Source of the DNA: a virus
DNA length: 30,001 nucleotides
Strand: one strand, 5' to 3'
Virus record (IMG/VR): IMGVR_UViG_3300020020_000127
Location: 1-30,001 of that record
This document shows, one piece after another, positions 20,146 through 28,607 of this stretch. The notes beneath the pieces are model-generated. The model made no database searches. It saw nothing but the letters and a program-made list of their open reading frames with translations, and was not told where the DNA came from. How positions within the stretch are numbered: position 1 is the first letter of the stretch; each line of letters begins with the position of its first letter. A program made the position numbers and the translations under genes.

Positions 20146-20838
20146 ATGCCAACGTATCAACCCGGAATCCCTACGGGGTCAGTTCCGTTATCGCTAGATT
20201 ATACGAATATACAAGGGAATTTCGAGCAGCTCAATACTGTTTTTGGAGTAGACCATTTACCATTTTCTAACGTGTCTGCCCAATTGGGTTATCACACGGA
20301 CATACATTTAAATCCTGTATCTACCACGGCAACAAATGCACCAAACAACGTTCCTTCGGTTATACCTCCTACTGTAGCAGGATTCGGGCAGCTTTTTAGC
20401 GTAGAACTTAATGATGGTTATAGAGCTGATAATGCATTATTATTTTTAACAGGTACAGGAAGATTGAGTCAGTTAACCTCTAATTTTGCCCCTTCAGTAT
20501 CCACTAATTTTGGACGCACTTATCTTCCAGGTCCAGGAGCTTCTTCGGGAACTAGTGGAGCAATAACAATGCAATGGGGATTTGTTGATGGTACGCATGG
20601 ATCGGATAATCATTTAAACGGTGGAGATACTGGTACAGTCACATATTCTCCAGCTTTTCCAAATAAAACGATAAGTATTTGGACACAACTTTACTTTACC
20701 ACAGGTAGTGCACCGGCTTCCTCAAATGCTGGTAGTATTGTAATTGATAGTTCTTATTCTAAGACCGCTTTTACTTGGGTATTTAATAGTAATAGCGCTA
20801 GTTATACAGGATTTTTATGGGTAGCAATAGGGACATAA
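20146..20838 (+). CDS. short tail fibre/spike protein
   Basis: A 230-residue protein with AGAGGAAATT before the ATG. The N-terminal part (GSVPLSLDYTNIQGNFEQLN and FGVDHLPFSNVSAQLGYHTD) is a frequent opening of short phage fibre proteins with a virion-anchor helix. The C-terminal 90 residues (TMQWGFVDG, SIWTQLYFTTGS, TAFTWVFNSNSASYTGFLWVAIGT) are typical of gp53-like/gp37-like receptor-binding tips. A compact trimeric fibre that touches the host surface is the likely role. It lies between the hub and the ejection proteins, as short tail fibres do in several podovirus genomes. Confidence 0.7.
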   Translation: MPTYQPGIPTGSVPLSLDYTNIQGNFEQLNTVFGVDHLPFSNVSAQLGYHTDIHLNPVSTTATNAPNNVPSVIPPTVAGFGQLFSVELNDGYRADNALLFLTGTGRLSQLTSNFAPSVSTNFGRTYLPGPGASSGTSGAITMQWGFVDGTHGSDNHLNGGDTGTVTYSPAFPNKTISIWTQLYFTTGSAPASSNAGSIVIDSSYSKTAFTWVFNSNSASYTGFLWVAIGT

Positions 20839-20841
20839 GAT

Positions 20842-21330
20842 ATGACAACTCCGTCAGATAATCAGCAGCTAGAAAGCTATGTTCCCGTATACGACTCAAT
20901 ACCTGAGAAATGGGAAGATGCGCGTGCGTTCATTGTGGAACAATTAAAGAAAGTGAGCACGGCCATTAATTTGCGTGAGATAGGCTGGTTTTTAGACGAG
21001 GAGCTGTTAACTGGAAAAGCGTTTATTCCGAGCCCTGGTAATATATCAGCTAGTCAGACCTCACAGAATTTTAGAACGATTTTACGTACAGTGGTTCCAT
21101 TTCCAGGATTATCACCTGGCTTGAACTCACAGCCACACAATATAACGATAGACTCGAACTTTAGCCTTATGCAGCTATACGCAGCAGCCACAAATGACAC
21201 GACATTGACTGGCGAGCCTATACCTAATGGCGCCGACACTATCACATATGACGCGACCAATATTAATATAACCGTAGCAGCAGCATACACACGTGCTTGG
21301 GCTGTCATCGAATACATACAGGAGCTTTGA
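20842..21330 (+). CDS. hypothetical virion protein
   Basis: A 162-residue protein starting three bases after the previous stop, with AGGG-type spacing. The start (YVPVYDSIPEKWEDARAFIV, EQLKKVSTAINLREIGWFLD) is helical. The body (NFRTILRTVVPFPGLSPGLN onwards) is beta-rich and ends with ITVAAAYTRAWAVIEYIQEL. It looks like a compact trimer-forming or capping domain. It has no known motif that I can name. By position between the short fibre and the ejection proteins it is probably a tail-tip or virion protein. Confidence 0.6.
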   Translation: MTTPSDNQQLESYVPVYDSIPEKWEDARAFIVEQLKKVSTAINLREIGWFLDEELLTGKAFIPSPGNISASQTSQNFRTILRTVVPFPGLSPGLNSQPHNITIDSNFSLMQLYAAATNDTTLTGEPIPNGADTITYDATNINITVAAAYTRAWAVIEYIQEL

Positions 21331-21331
21331 T

Positions 21332-22102
21332 ATGGGATTTTTTGACTATGTGATACCAGGTGGAAAAAAGAACCCAATTAGGGGAGTAACCAGAGCGGGG
21401 AAAAAATTATGGTTAGGTTCACCTGAAGAGCGCGAGAATGTTTCTACTCTTAGACCAGAGCAGGAAGGGAATTTTCAAAACCTTCAAGATGCGGCAGGTG
21501 GAAGGGGTGCAAGCGGAGCATTCGGAGAATCAGCGGACTATTATCGTGATCTAATGAGTAACGATAATGCGGATATCAACGCATTTAATGCGCCAGCACT
21601 ACGACAATATAATGAGGAAATAGTACCAGGTCTTTCTGAACAATTTGCCGGCATGGGTGCAGGTGGTTTATCTAGCTCAGGTTTTAGAAACGCTCAAATC
21701 CAAGGGGCTACGGATCTATCCGAAAGGTTGGGGGCTATGAGAGCTAATCTAAGACAGAGAGGGGCTGAAGGGCTACAGAATATTGGGCAACAAAGCTTGG
21801 GTAACTATAGCCAAAATATGGTGACTAAACAAGGTTCACAGGGTTTAATTGGCTCTGTAGGCCCTGCTTTAGTTTCCGCAGGAGCAGCAGCATTAGGTGG
21901 GCCGGCAGCAGGAGCGGCAGCGTATCCGATGGCTAATCAAGCGTTCAATGGTGTTGGAGGTCAACAAGCAAATACTGGTAGCCTTGGTATGAACAACAGC
22001 CCTTATGGCCGTCAAGGTCCTCAAGCTAGTCCGTTCAAAAGCCCAAGTATGCAAAATAACGGAGTTTCCCAATTACCTGGTTATATGCAAGGGATGAGGT
22101 AG
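21332..22102 (+). CDS. putative DNA ejection (internal virion) protein 1
   Basis: A 256-residue protein. ATG 21332 is chosen because AGGAG lies eight bases upstream; an in-frame TTG at 21293 lies inside the previous gene. It opens with MGFFDYVIPGGKKNP and continues with helices (NADINAFNAPALRQYNEEIV, GFRNAQIQGATDLSERLGAM). The second half is Gly/Ala-rich (VGPALVSAGAAALGGPAAGA), a hydrophobic stretch that could insert into a membrane, then a Q/S/G-rich flexible end. Similar proteins are stored in the head and form the ejection channel in P22-like phages (gp7, gp16, gp20 class). The call rests on position and composition. Confidence 0.6.
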   Translation: MGFFDYVIPGGKKNPIRGVTRAGKKLWLGSPEERENVSTLRPEQEGNFQNLQDAAGGRGASGAFGESADYYRDLMSNDNADINAFNAPALRQYNEEIVPGLSEQFAGMGAGGLSSSGFRNAQIQGATDLSERLGAMRANLRQRGAEGLQNIGQQSLGNYSQNMVTKQGSQGLIGSVGPALVSAGAAALGGPAAGAAAYPMANQAFNGVGGQQANTGSLGMNNSPYGRQGPQASPFKSPSMQNNGVSQLPGYMQGMR

Positions 22103-22106
22103 TCAC

Positions 22107-23402
22107 ATGGTACAAAAAATACGACAAGCAGATCCGTTTGGTAGATTAGGCGAAAGCATTGGGAAGGGTATTGAAGAGCAAGTACCTAGAGAAATTGAAC
22201 GAAGAAGATTAGCCTCTGGATTGAAAGAATTAGGGGATCAAAAAGGACTCACTCCATTTCAACAATTCGCAGGATTAGCCTCACTTCCTGGATCTACTCC
22301 GCATATAGTAGAACATGGAACAAATTTGTTAAGACAACAACAAATTTTAGATAGCGTAGCAAGGCAAAATCCAGGTGCACAACCACAGCAACAACCACAG
22401 CCAGTAAATCAGACTAACTTTATAAATGAACCTCCTCCCGAAAAAAGATCTGTCACTAGTCCAGAAGGAGTCCAAGCAAAGTTAAATCCGTACATTCCTC
22501 CATCAGGAGAGGAAGCAGAATATGAAGCACGACAATTGATGGCTAAAGAACCGTTGATTTACCCTAATCTTGAATCTGCACGAGCCGCAGTTAATGCAAA
22601 AATAAATGCAAATGTGAATAAATCAAATGCTGAAATTAATGCAGAAGATTTAAAACAAGGTGTACAATCAACAGGCGAACAAGAATTATCCAAAGAAATA
22701 GACACATTAGGCGCAAAAATACCTGGGAGTCACCTTTCGAGTTTAAAACAAGATATGTTAGACGAATTACGTTCGGGAAAAATAACGGAACGCGAAGCAG
22801 CAGTGAAATATGGGAAACAGGCTGACGCATTATCTAAAGATTATGCCGATATAAATGCATGGGGTGGACCTGCTTTAATCATGAGTTCCCCAAAAAATCT
22901 TTTATCTTCTATGAAGGCTAAGCAAAAAACATTTAAAGCATTAGGAAAAGAAAGAGAATATGCAGATGCCTTAATTGCATCTAATGGAGTTTCTCCCGAA
23001 TTTGGATATGCTAGAGCGTTACCAGTCTCAGAAGAACCAAAACTAAATAGCGTATTAAAATCCCTTCCATCACTTAAGGCTGTAAGAGAAAAGGTTCCTG
23101 GACTTCCAGGATTAGCCGGAGTGGGAATGTCTGGAGTAAGTAGAGAAAAAAAAATGCAAGAAACTTCTAAGGTTTTGCCTGAATTAGCAAAAGCTATGGG
23201 AAAAAATGGGAGTCCTCTTTCAGTAGCATATGAACTAGAGAAAAAAGGTTATGACCCTCAGTTATGGAAAGATTATCTGATAGATAATCAAGAAAGATTA
23301 GATCTAACAGTTGGTCAAATTGGCGAATTAGGAAAAACATCGAATAATTATTATGGTTGGTTAAATGATTGGTGGCTAAGTGCGTTTTCAGGAATAGAGT
23401 GA
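22107..23402 (+). CDS. putative DNA ejection (internal virion) protein 2
   Basis: A 431-residue, mainly helical protein with GAGG before the ATG. It begins RQADPFGRLGESIGKGIEEQ, continues with a Q- and P-rich linker (PGAQPQQQPQPVNQTNF) at residues about 90-110, a long helical region (SARAAVNAKINANVNKSNAE, EIDTLGAKIPGSHLSSLKQD) and a C-terminal helix (LEKKGYDPQLWKDYLIDNQE) before an aromatic end (YYGWLNDWWLSAFSGIE). The product contains no cysteine. The layout and position fit an internal virion protein ejected with the DNA. The aromatic tail may sit at the membrane or contact a neighbouring protein. Confidence 0.6.
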   Translation: MVQKIRQADPFGRLGESIGKGIEEQVPREIERRRLASGLKELGDQKGLTPFQQFAGLASLPGSTPHIVEHGTNLLRQQQILDSVARQNPGAQPQQQPQPVNQTNFINEPPPEKRSVTSPEGVQAKLNPYIPPSGEEAEYEARQLMAKEPLIYPNLESARAAVNAKINANVNKSNAEINAEDLKQGVQSTGEQELSKEIDTLGAKIPGSHLSSLKQDMLDELRSGKITEREAAVKYGKQADALSKDYADINAWGGPALIMSSPKNLLSSMKAKQKTFKALGKEREYADALIASNGVSPEFGYARALPVSEEPKLNSVLKSLPSLKAVREKVPGLPGLAGVGMSGVSREKKMQETSKVLPELAKAMGKNGSPLSVAYELEKKGYDPQLWKDYLIDNQERLDLTVGQIGELGKTSNNYYGWLNDWWLSAFSGIE

Positions 23403-23409
23403 GGTATAT

Positions 23410-24051
23410 ATGCAACCCTATCAAGCAGCATCGCAAAAAATGCGAGAAAGTGGTGAATATCCACTAGAAGTTTTAAAAAATTTAGGATTAACAGCAGTAG
23501 GAGGAGCCGCAGCAAAAGTAGGTTCCAGGGCTGCCAGCTCATTAATCCCACATGTAATGGCATTGATAAGCGAGCATGTTCCCGAAAAGTTTTCGAAAGC
23601 TGCACTTTCAAAATTAGATCCTCGATTCGGTAAGTTCATCAATGGAGCAGAGCAAGAAGGATACAATTACGATGAGGTGAAAAAACTTATCGGTGAAAAA
23701 ATGAACCAACCGCAAGAATCTGCGCAAGAGAAAAATATTGTTCAGAAATACTCCCCTGAGCTTCATGAGTTTATTCAAGAGCAAATTCAATCAGGAAGAT
23801 CTCCTCTCGAAGCTGGAGCATTAGCTACTCTAGATAAGAAAGGTGGTAAAGGATTCAAAGGAATAATCGATAAGATTGTGAAAGACAACAAAGCTCCCTG
23901 GGCTGCAATTCTTCAAACCATCTATGGTCAAGGACAGAGGGCGCAGAAACAACAAGAACAACCTCAACAAGGACAACAACAGCAAGCACAGCAAGGAAAT
24001 GCAAAATGGGATCAAATAGCTAATTCACTACAAAACCTGTTGAAATCATAA
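23410..24051 (+). CDS. putative DNA ejection (internal virion) protein 3
   Basis: A 213-residue protein with GAGG six bases before the ATG. The N-terminal part has an amphipathic glycine-containing helix (LGLTAVGGAAAKVGSRAASS), followed by charged helices (PEKFSKAALSKLDPRFGKFI, YDEVKKLIGEKMNQPQE) and a compact segment (SPLEAGALATLDKKGGKGFK). The end is Q-rich (RAQKQQEQPQQGQQQQAQQG). The overall design resembles the preceding protein and the ejection class. Its stop overlaps the next ATG by one base (TAATG), so the pair is co-translated. Confidence 0.55.
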   Translation: MQPYQAASQKMRESGEYPLEVLKNLGLTAVGGAAAKVGSRAASSLIPHVMALISEHVPEKFSKAALSKLDPRFGKFINGAEQEGYNYDEVKKLIGEKMNQPQESAQEKNIVQKYSPELHEFIQEQIQSGRSPLEAGALATLDKKGGKGFKGIIDKIVKDNKAPWAAILQTIYGQGQRAQKQQEQPQQGQQQQAQQGNAKWDQIANSLQNLLKS

Positions 24052-24722
24052 TGAATGAACAACGCATACAGCAAATAAAAGATCAGATCTCAGAGTTGAT
24101 TCAACAGATCACTTCTGTAGGAGAAGAACCACCTGAATTTATTCAAGATCTTCTTATGCAGGTTATTGAAAGATCGCAAAACGAAATTAATGAATTAAGA
24201 AAACAAGATGTATCACCTCAACAACCTTCTCCTTCTGGTGCAACTCAATTGGGTGGCGCTATTTCCAATGACGCGCAGCTTCTTTGGATTCTAGCCGGAC
24301 AACAAGAGCAAGCATTCGTTTCCTATTTACGTACATTCCCTACGACTGACACACAAGAGCTGTTAAATAATCCCGCACGATTAAGCGCGGTGATGGAACA
24401 GCTTAGCCAGATGATGCCAGCTGGTCAGCCTCCATACATTAACGGCATCCAACATGCAGATCTTAATAGTTCCAATATTTGGGGTACTGCCTACGATGAA
24501 AAAACAGGTAAAATGAAAGTGCGTTTTCAAGGAGGGTCCGAATACGAATATGACGGAGTTCCTGCCAATATTTACCGTGCGTTCTCTAAAGGAAATGCAT
24601 CGGCTAAAACTAAAGGCAAAAATCAATACGGTGAATGGTGGCCTTCTAAATCGCCGAGTCTAGGCGCGGCGATGCATCAATATATAAAAGCAGGGGGATT
24701 TCCATATAGAAAAATACGGTGA
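24051..24722 (+). CDS. internal virion protein with C-terminal KTSC domain
   Basis: A 223-residue protein coupled to the previous gene. The first 130 residues are helical and acidic (NEQRIQQIKDQISELIQQIT, then a Q/P linker and LRTFPTTDTQELLNNPARLS). Residues about 140-195 form a KTSC domain: DLNSSNIWGTAYDEKTGKMK, then VRFQGGSEYEYDGVPANIYR and AFSKGNASAK. After it comes YGEWWPSKSPSLGAAMHQYI, a terminal helix. KTSC domains (named for a Lys-Thr-Ser-Cys sequence) are found in phage and stress-related proteins and may bind DNA or RNA. Here the fused N-terminal part suggests it is packed with the ejection proteins. Confidence 0.65.
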   Translation: MNEQRIQQIKDQISELIQQITSVGEEPPEFIQDLLMQVIERSQNEINELRKQDVSPQQPSPSGATQLGGAISNDAQLLWILAGQQEQAFVSYLRTFPTTDTQELLNNPARLSAVMEQLSQMMPAGQPPYINGIQHADLNSSNIWGTAYDEKTGKMKVRFQGGSEYEYDGVPANIYRAFSKGNASAKTKGKNQYGEWWPSKSPSLGAAMHQYIKAGGFPYRKIR

Positions 24723-24724
24723 TG

Positions 24725-24733
24725 TGGTATACT
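24725..24733 (+). promoter_or_regulatory. candidate extended -10 promoter for the HNH gene
   Basis: TGG at 24725-24727 followed by TATACT at 24728-24733 makes an extended -10 box. The -35 position (24705-24710, TATAGA) matches poorly, as is usual for extended -10 promoters. The transcript would start near 24740, inside the hairpin arm, just before the HNH start. Confidence 0.4.
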
Positions 24734-24735
24734 TG

Positions 24736-24764
24736 GGCGATGCTAAACAAAAAAGGATATCGCC
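24736..24764 (+). promoter_or_regulatory. hairpin over the HNH ribosome site
   Basis: GGCGAT (24736-24741) pairs perfectly with ATCGCC (24759-24764). The loop of 17 bases holds the Shine-Dalgarno AAGGA, and the right arm touches the GTG start at 24765. Read-through transcripts from the tail operon would fold this way, whereas a transcript starting at about 24740 would lack most of the left arm. Confidence 0.45.
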
Positions 24765-25433
24765 GTGATAGGTCAAAAATTCGGAATGTTAACAATTATA
24801 AAAGATACAGGCAAAAGAACTTCTAGCCGAGGCATCATATACCTTTGCAAATGTGATTGCGGGAATATGAAAGAAATCAGATGGTCTTTAATTAAACGAG
24901 AAAATCGCCCTAGAAGCTGTGGATGTTCTAGAAAAATACTTTCAAGAAAAATTTTCGAATCAAATATTGAAAAGACTGAAGGATGTTGGATATGGAAAGG
25001 AAATTTTAATAAAGGAGGATATGGAAAAATTGGATGTAAACGATTAGCTCATAGAGATGCTTATGTATATGCTTACGGAAAAGTTCCAGTTGGTATTCAG
25101 GTTTGCCACACATGCGACAATAGAAGTTGTGTTAATCCTTCTCATCTTTTTCTTGGTTCTATCGCAGATAATATGGCTGATAAAGTAAAAAAGAACAGAC
25201 AAGCCAAAGGATCTAAAATTGGATCTTCCGTCCTAGACGAAGAAAAGGTTTACCAGATAAGAAAAATAAGATTAGAGGGAAAAAAATATAAGGAAATTTG
25301 TGAAATATTCCAAATCGATTTTTATTTGGTTAGAAAAATCTGTAAAAATTCTACTTGGAAACATGTTCCATTAGGCGAAGAATGCTCGAAATATATCTCC
25401 CCTCATGATACCAATCAGAAACAACACATCTAA
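24765..25433 (+). CDS. free-standing HNH homing endonuclease
   Basis: A 222-residue protein starting at GTG 24765 with AAGGA eight bases upstream. The N-terminal zinc-binding part has C28KCDCGN and, after a basic helix, SCGC at residues 51-54. The HNH core follows at residues 73-140: CWIWKGNFNKGGYG, HRDAYVYAYGKVP, then VCHTCDNRSCVNPSHLFLG (His115, Cys117, Cys122, His127) and DNMAD. A helix-turn-helix that contacts the target lies at about 170-215 (KYKEICEIFQIDFYLVRKIC). All key residues are present. Such genes move between phage genomes by cutting at or near the insertion site. It is AT-rich and Lys-rich, unlike the tail genes on both sides, a sign of transfer. Confidence 0.85.
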   Translation: MIGQKFGMLTIIKDTGKRTSSRGIIYLCKCDCGNMKEIRWSLIKRENRPRSCGCSRKILSRKIFESNIEKTEGCWIWKGNFNKGGYGKIGCKRLAHRDAYVYAYGKVPVGIQVCHTCDNRSCVNPSHLFLGSIADNMADKVKKNRQAKGSKIGSSVLDEEKVYQIRKIRLEGKKYKEICEIFQIDFYLVRKICKNSTWKHVPLGEECSKYISPHDTNQKQHI

Positions 25434-25589
25434 ATCAAAAAAAATCTTCTCTTTTTACTAGTGATTAAATATTTATCTAGATAGATTATTGATAGCGCAA
25501 TTCTAGGTCGCACCTAGTGGCTGTCGTACGATATCGCCCCGTACATGTAATAAATAAAAATAATTTACATATATATATGGAGCCATATT
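25434..25589 (+). other. structured intergenic region before the tail fibre gene
   Basis: 156 bp without a gene. It holds a tight hairpin, CTAGGT (25503-25508) with ACCTAG (25512-25517), a second stem GTACG (25526-25530) with CGTAC (25540-25544), the palindrome ATCTAGAT near 25477, and an AT-rich stretch before the start. The fibre Shine-Dalgarno GGAG (25579-25582) lies in the loop of a short ATATG/CATAT stem (25575-25588). No T-run follows the hairpins. Confidence 0.4.
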
Positions 25590-28055
25590 ATGACAGCAGC
25601 ATTAGGTAATACATCACAAGGGACCCCTTTCGCAACAGGTGTAGACGCATATGTTTACCCTCAGTTCATTGGATACGCACAACGTGCACCAACTACAAAT
25701 GATATTTATAATCCCGGGACACGTTGGCAAGATAATACTACTAATCCCCCTACTATTTACGAAACAACAGGGGCAGGAAATTGGGACGTAGGAGGTATTG
25801 AACAAGCCACCACGTCAACATTCGGTGTAGTTCAATTAGCAACACTATCAGAATTACAAAACGGTAATGCTCCAGCGGGTGCATATGTACCGCTTTCAAA
25901 TGACGTTGCAACAGTGATTGCAGGAGTTGTGGCCGGCGCTGTTCCTCCAGCCACTGAAACACAAGCCGGTATTGCAGAGATCGCCACTCAAGCCGAGACT
26001 AATACAGGAACAGACGATACACGGATTATTACTCCATTAAAATTAGCAACATATGTCGCAGCCGGTGTTGGGGCTGGATCATTTACAGATCTTACAGCTA
26101 CAGGTGCAGTTTCATTTACAGGAGCCACTGGCGGTCTTACAATGACATCTGCTACAGCTTCTAGTCTAGGCGTTACTGGAGCTGGTATTGATTTAACCCT
26201 AGACAGTGCAGCGGGTCAATTGATTCTGACAGGCGGAGAGGCTGCAATAAATGCAGTTCGTATTCAAGCAGACGACGCGGCCGGTGGGATTGACGTTGAC
26301 GCAGGCACAGGTGGGATAACGATAGATTCAACTGGGGCTTTCTCTATAGACGGTGCAGCTGCCTCTAACGTTACCGTAACAGGCGCAGGACTTGACTTAA
26401 CTTTAGCATCTGTTTTGGGATCTGTTCTTGTTAGTTCTACAGAGAATGCTGCATTAGCAATTAGATTACACGCTAACGGCGGTACTTCTGAGACAATACA
26501 GGTTCATTCCGACCAGGGTACTGGCGTAGGGTCAGTCAACCTACTATCAGATGTAGGTGGAATCACATTACGATCAACAGGCCTTGTTTCAGGTGACGCA
26601 ATCAACTTAGAAGCAGCAGCTGGTGGTATCGATGTCGATGCAGCCCTTCAAATTCATATTCAAACCACACAAAGCGCCGCCGACTCGATCGTAATCACTT
26701 CCACAGCAGGAGGTATTGATATTTTAGCCTCCGGAGCTGCCGCAGGTGAGGATATTGACATTGTCGCTACTGGTTCGTCTGTTAATATTTCTGCTACAGA
26801 AAACGATGCTGGAGCGATCACAATAGGCACTAACGGCGGTACTTCTGAAAGAATTACTGTAACGGCAGCACAAGGTACAAATGCATCAAGTATCGCATTA
26901 ACGTCAACCGCTGGTGGTATCACATTCACAGCAGGTCTAGCAACAGCTGACGCGATTAATTTTGTGACATCTAATGCAGGCGGTGGTATCGATATAGACG
27001 CCGGTACAGCAGGGTTTATAGTTGACACTACAGGTGGAATTAGTTTAGATGCTGCGGCAGCATCTAACTTCACAGCCACAGGTGCATTTGATATTACTAT
27101 CCAATCTACGGCTGGATCAATTCTTTTAAATGCCGGTGAAGCCGTTGCTGATGCCATAAATATTGATAGCACTGGTGGATTTGATTTAGATGCGGCATTA
27201 CAAATTAACGTTACCTCATCCCAAGCTGCCGCCGCAGACTCAATTCGTATTTTAGCATCAGCTGCCGATGGTGGTATCGATGTCGATGCCGGAACAGGTG
27301 GAATAACGATAGACAGTACAGGCGCCTTCTCTATAGATGGAGCCGCGGCATCAAATGTAACTGTAACTGGAGCTGGAATCGATTTAACTCTAGCTTCTGT
27401 TTCAGGCTCTGTTCTTGTTAGTTCTACAGAAGATGCAGCTCTTGCAATCCGACTACATGCTAACGGTGGTACAAGCGAGACCATTCAAGTTCACGCAGAT
27501 CAAGGAACAGGTGTATCCTCTATCGGACTTCTTTCAGACGTAGGCGGTTTAACCTTACGCGCAGCAGGACTTGCTTCGGCAGACGCAATTAATCTAGAAG
27601 CAGTGGCTGGTGGGATCGATATGGATTCCGCATTGCAAACCAATATCACCTCATCCCAAGCAGCAGCAACAGCGATCCAACTTACAGCATCGGATGTAGC
27701 CGGAGGAATAACAGCCACAACAGGAACAGGGAATTTCAATGTTTCTGGCGGACATTTAGAAATTTCCTCGGTTGCGAGAACTTTGCGAGTCAATGGTGGT
27801 GCAGTAACTGACTTTATCGGTACAGGAGTGTTAACATTAGGTACGCAGACTATAGCTAACACAAACATAGCTACCGGAGACGTTATCCTGTTGACAAGGT
27901 TAGCTACAAATGGATCTGTAACTCTAGGTGAATACACATATACCATAAGTAATGGCGCAAGCTTTACTGTGACTAGTGTTATATTGGGAACCCCAGCCTC
28001 AACACAGGTTGCAGACGTGTCTAGCTATGCGTACTTCATCATAAGACCATTCTAA
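25590..28055 (+). CDS. long tail fibre with repeated beta units
   Basis: An 821-residue protein with GGAG seven bases before the ATG. The N-terminal 160 residues (GTRWQDNTTNPPTIYETTGA, then FGVVQLATLSELQNG, ATETQAGIAEIATQAETNTG, DDTRIITPLKLATYVAAG) are a typical fibre anchor with tail-fibre repeats. From about 160 to 720 the sequence is Gly/Ala/Thr/Ser/Asp-rich and strongly periodic (GGIDVDAGTGGITIDSTG, GAAASNVTVTGAG), fitting a triple beta-helix or beta-prism shaft. A large duplication is visible (see repeats). The last 90 residues (ARTLRVNGGAVTDFIGTGVL onwards) form a different, probably trimerisation or receptor-binding tip. It has no cysteine or charge clusters. Confidence 0.85.
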   Translation: MTAALGNTSQGTPFATGVDAYVYPQFIGYAQRAPTTNDIYNPGTRWQDNTTNPPTIYETTGAGNWDVGGIEQATTSTFGVVQLATLSELQNGNAPAGAYVPLSNDVATVIAGVVAGAVPPATETQAGIAEIATQAETNTGTDDTRIITPLKLATYVAAGVGAGSFTDLTATGAVSFTGATGGLTMTSATASSLGVTGAGIDLTLDSAAGQLILTGGEAAINAVRIQADDAAGGIDVDAGTGGITIDSTGAFSIDGAAASNVTVTGAGLDLTLASVLGSVLVSSTENAALAIRLHANGGTSETIQVHSDQGTGVGSVNLLSDVGGITLRSTGLVSGDAINLEAAAGGIDVDAALQIHIQTTQSAADSIVITSTAGGIDILASGAAAGEDIDIVATGSSVNISATENDAGAITIGTNGGTSERITVTAAQGTNASSIALTSTAGGITFTAGLATADAINFVTSNAGGGIDIDAGTAGFIVDTTGGISLDAAAASNFTATGAFDITIQSTAGSILLNAGEAVADAINIDSTGGFDLDAALQINVTSSQAAAADSIRILASAADGGIDVDAGTGGITIDSTGAFSIDGAAASNVTVTGAGIDLTLASVSGSVLVSSTEDAALAIRLHANGGTSETIQVHADQGTGVSSIGLLSDVGGLTLRAAGLASADAINLEAVAGGIDMDSALQTNITSSQAAATAIQLTASDVAGGITATTGTGNFNVSGGHLEISSVARTLRVNGGAVTDFIGTGVLTLGTQTIANTNIATGDVILLTRLATNGSVTLGEYTYTISNGASFTVTSVILGTPASTQVADVSSYAYFIIRPF
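26310..26525 (+). repeat. tail-fibre duplication, unit 1
   Basis: This segment encodes GGITIDSTGAFSIDGAAASN and about 50 more residues, which recur 987 bp downstream at 27297-27512. Over 81 residues surrounding GGIDVDAGTGG to DQGTG I count four differences. The DNA differs much more than the protein. Confidence 0.75.
27297..27512 (+). repeat. tail-fibre duplication, unit 2
   Basis: This is the second copy of the segment at 26310. In the first 27 codons all residues agree with unit 1, while 18 codons use a different synonymous triplet. The same order of following motifs (DVGG, then DAINLEA, then GGID, then LQ) continues in both units. Confidence 0.75.
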
Positions 28056-28070
28056 ATCACACAGGAAATT

Positions 28071-28274
28071 ATGAAACAGACAGTCAAGATTGAATTAAAA
28101 AATGAAGAATGCCCTAAAGTTTCTGTTCTAGTGGACTCTGATTGTCCACTAGGGCAGTTATATGATTATTCTTGTTCTCTAAAAAACTTCATTATACAGC
28201 GTATGAAAGAGGCTGAGGATTCAGAGAAGCAACGTCAAGATCAAGAAGCTAAACAAGAGCCTCAAGAGGGTTAG
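28071..28274 (+). CDS. small hypothetical protein in the fibre region
   Basis: A 67-residue protein with AGGAA before the ATG. The first part is beta-like (QTVKIELKNEECPKVSVLVD) with Cys residues at three places (NEEC, DSDC, YSC), then a helix (LKNFIIQRMKEAEDSEKQRQ) and a charged, Q/E-rich end. Position between two fibre-like genes suggests a chaperone or accessory for fibre assembly, but no family is recognised. Confidence 0.55.
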   Translation: MKQTVKIELKNEECPKVSVLVDSDCPLGQLYDYSCSLKNFIIQRMKEAEDSEKQRQDQEAKQEPQEG

Positions 28275-28279
28275 TATAG

Positions 28280-28600
28280 ATGTCAGAGTATATTATACGT
28301 CAGCAATCATTGCCAGCGCCGGAATTAATTACGGCTATGACGGGATCTAGTGTTGCGATAGGGACGCTGTTGCATCCCCCTGTAAAACTGATATTAGATA
28401 ATCATAGCACAACGGCAGTTGTTATTTCCATTTCATTGAATGGTGGAGAAACTAAAATTCAGTGGAAAACATTTGTAGGTGAAGAGGCTCTGGTATTGGA
28501 TGATGACCTATATTCCTTTCCTAAAGGGACTATTTTTTATGGGAATGGAGCGGCTAATGGTAACTTCTCTATTTCTTACACCTACATAAATTTCCCATAG
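28280..28600 (+). CDS. small beta virion protein
   Basis: A 106-residue protein with GAGGG nine bases before the ATG. It is almost all beta strand ([60 protein letters not shown]) and ends in [12 protein letters not shown]. It has no cysteine or long helix. Small beta proteins of this layout occur near tail fibres in several phages and may be a fibre connector or cap. I do not recognise the exact family. Confidence 0.6.
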   Translation: MSEYIIRQQSLPAPELITAMTGSSVAIGTLLHPPVKLILDNHSTTAVVISISLNGGETKIQWKTFVGEEALVLDDDLYSFPKGTIFYGNGAANGNFSISYTYINFP

Positions 28601-28607
28601 GTATCAA

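Noticed and set aside
26660-27946. Two long minus-strand reading frames (274 and 148 codons) opposite the tail fibre gene
   Set aside because: They mirror the Gly/Ala/Thr/Asp repeat codons of the fibre, are very rich in Pro, Ala, Val and Ser, have no ribosome sites, and shift with the repeat units. They are shadows of the coding strand.
25590-28055. Possible variable region of a diversity-generating retroelement in the fibre
   Set aside because: No reverse transcriptase gene and no template repeat are seen in the window, and repeat differences are mostly synonymous rather than at adenines.
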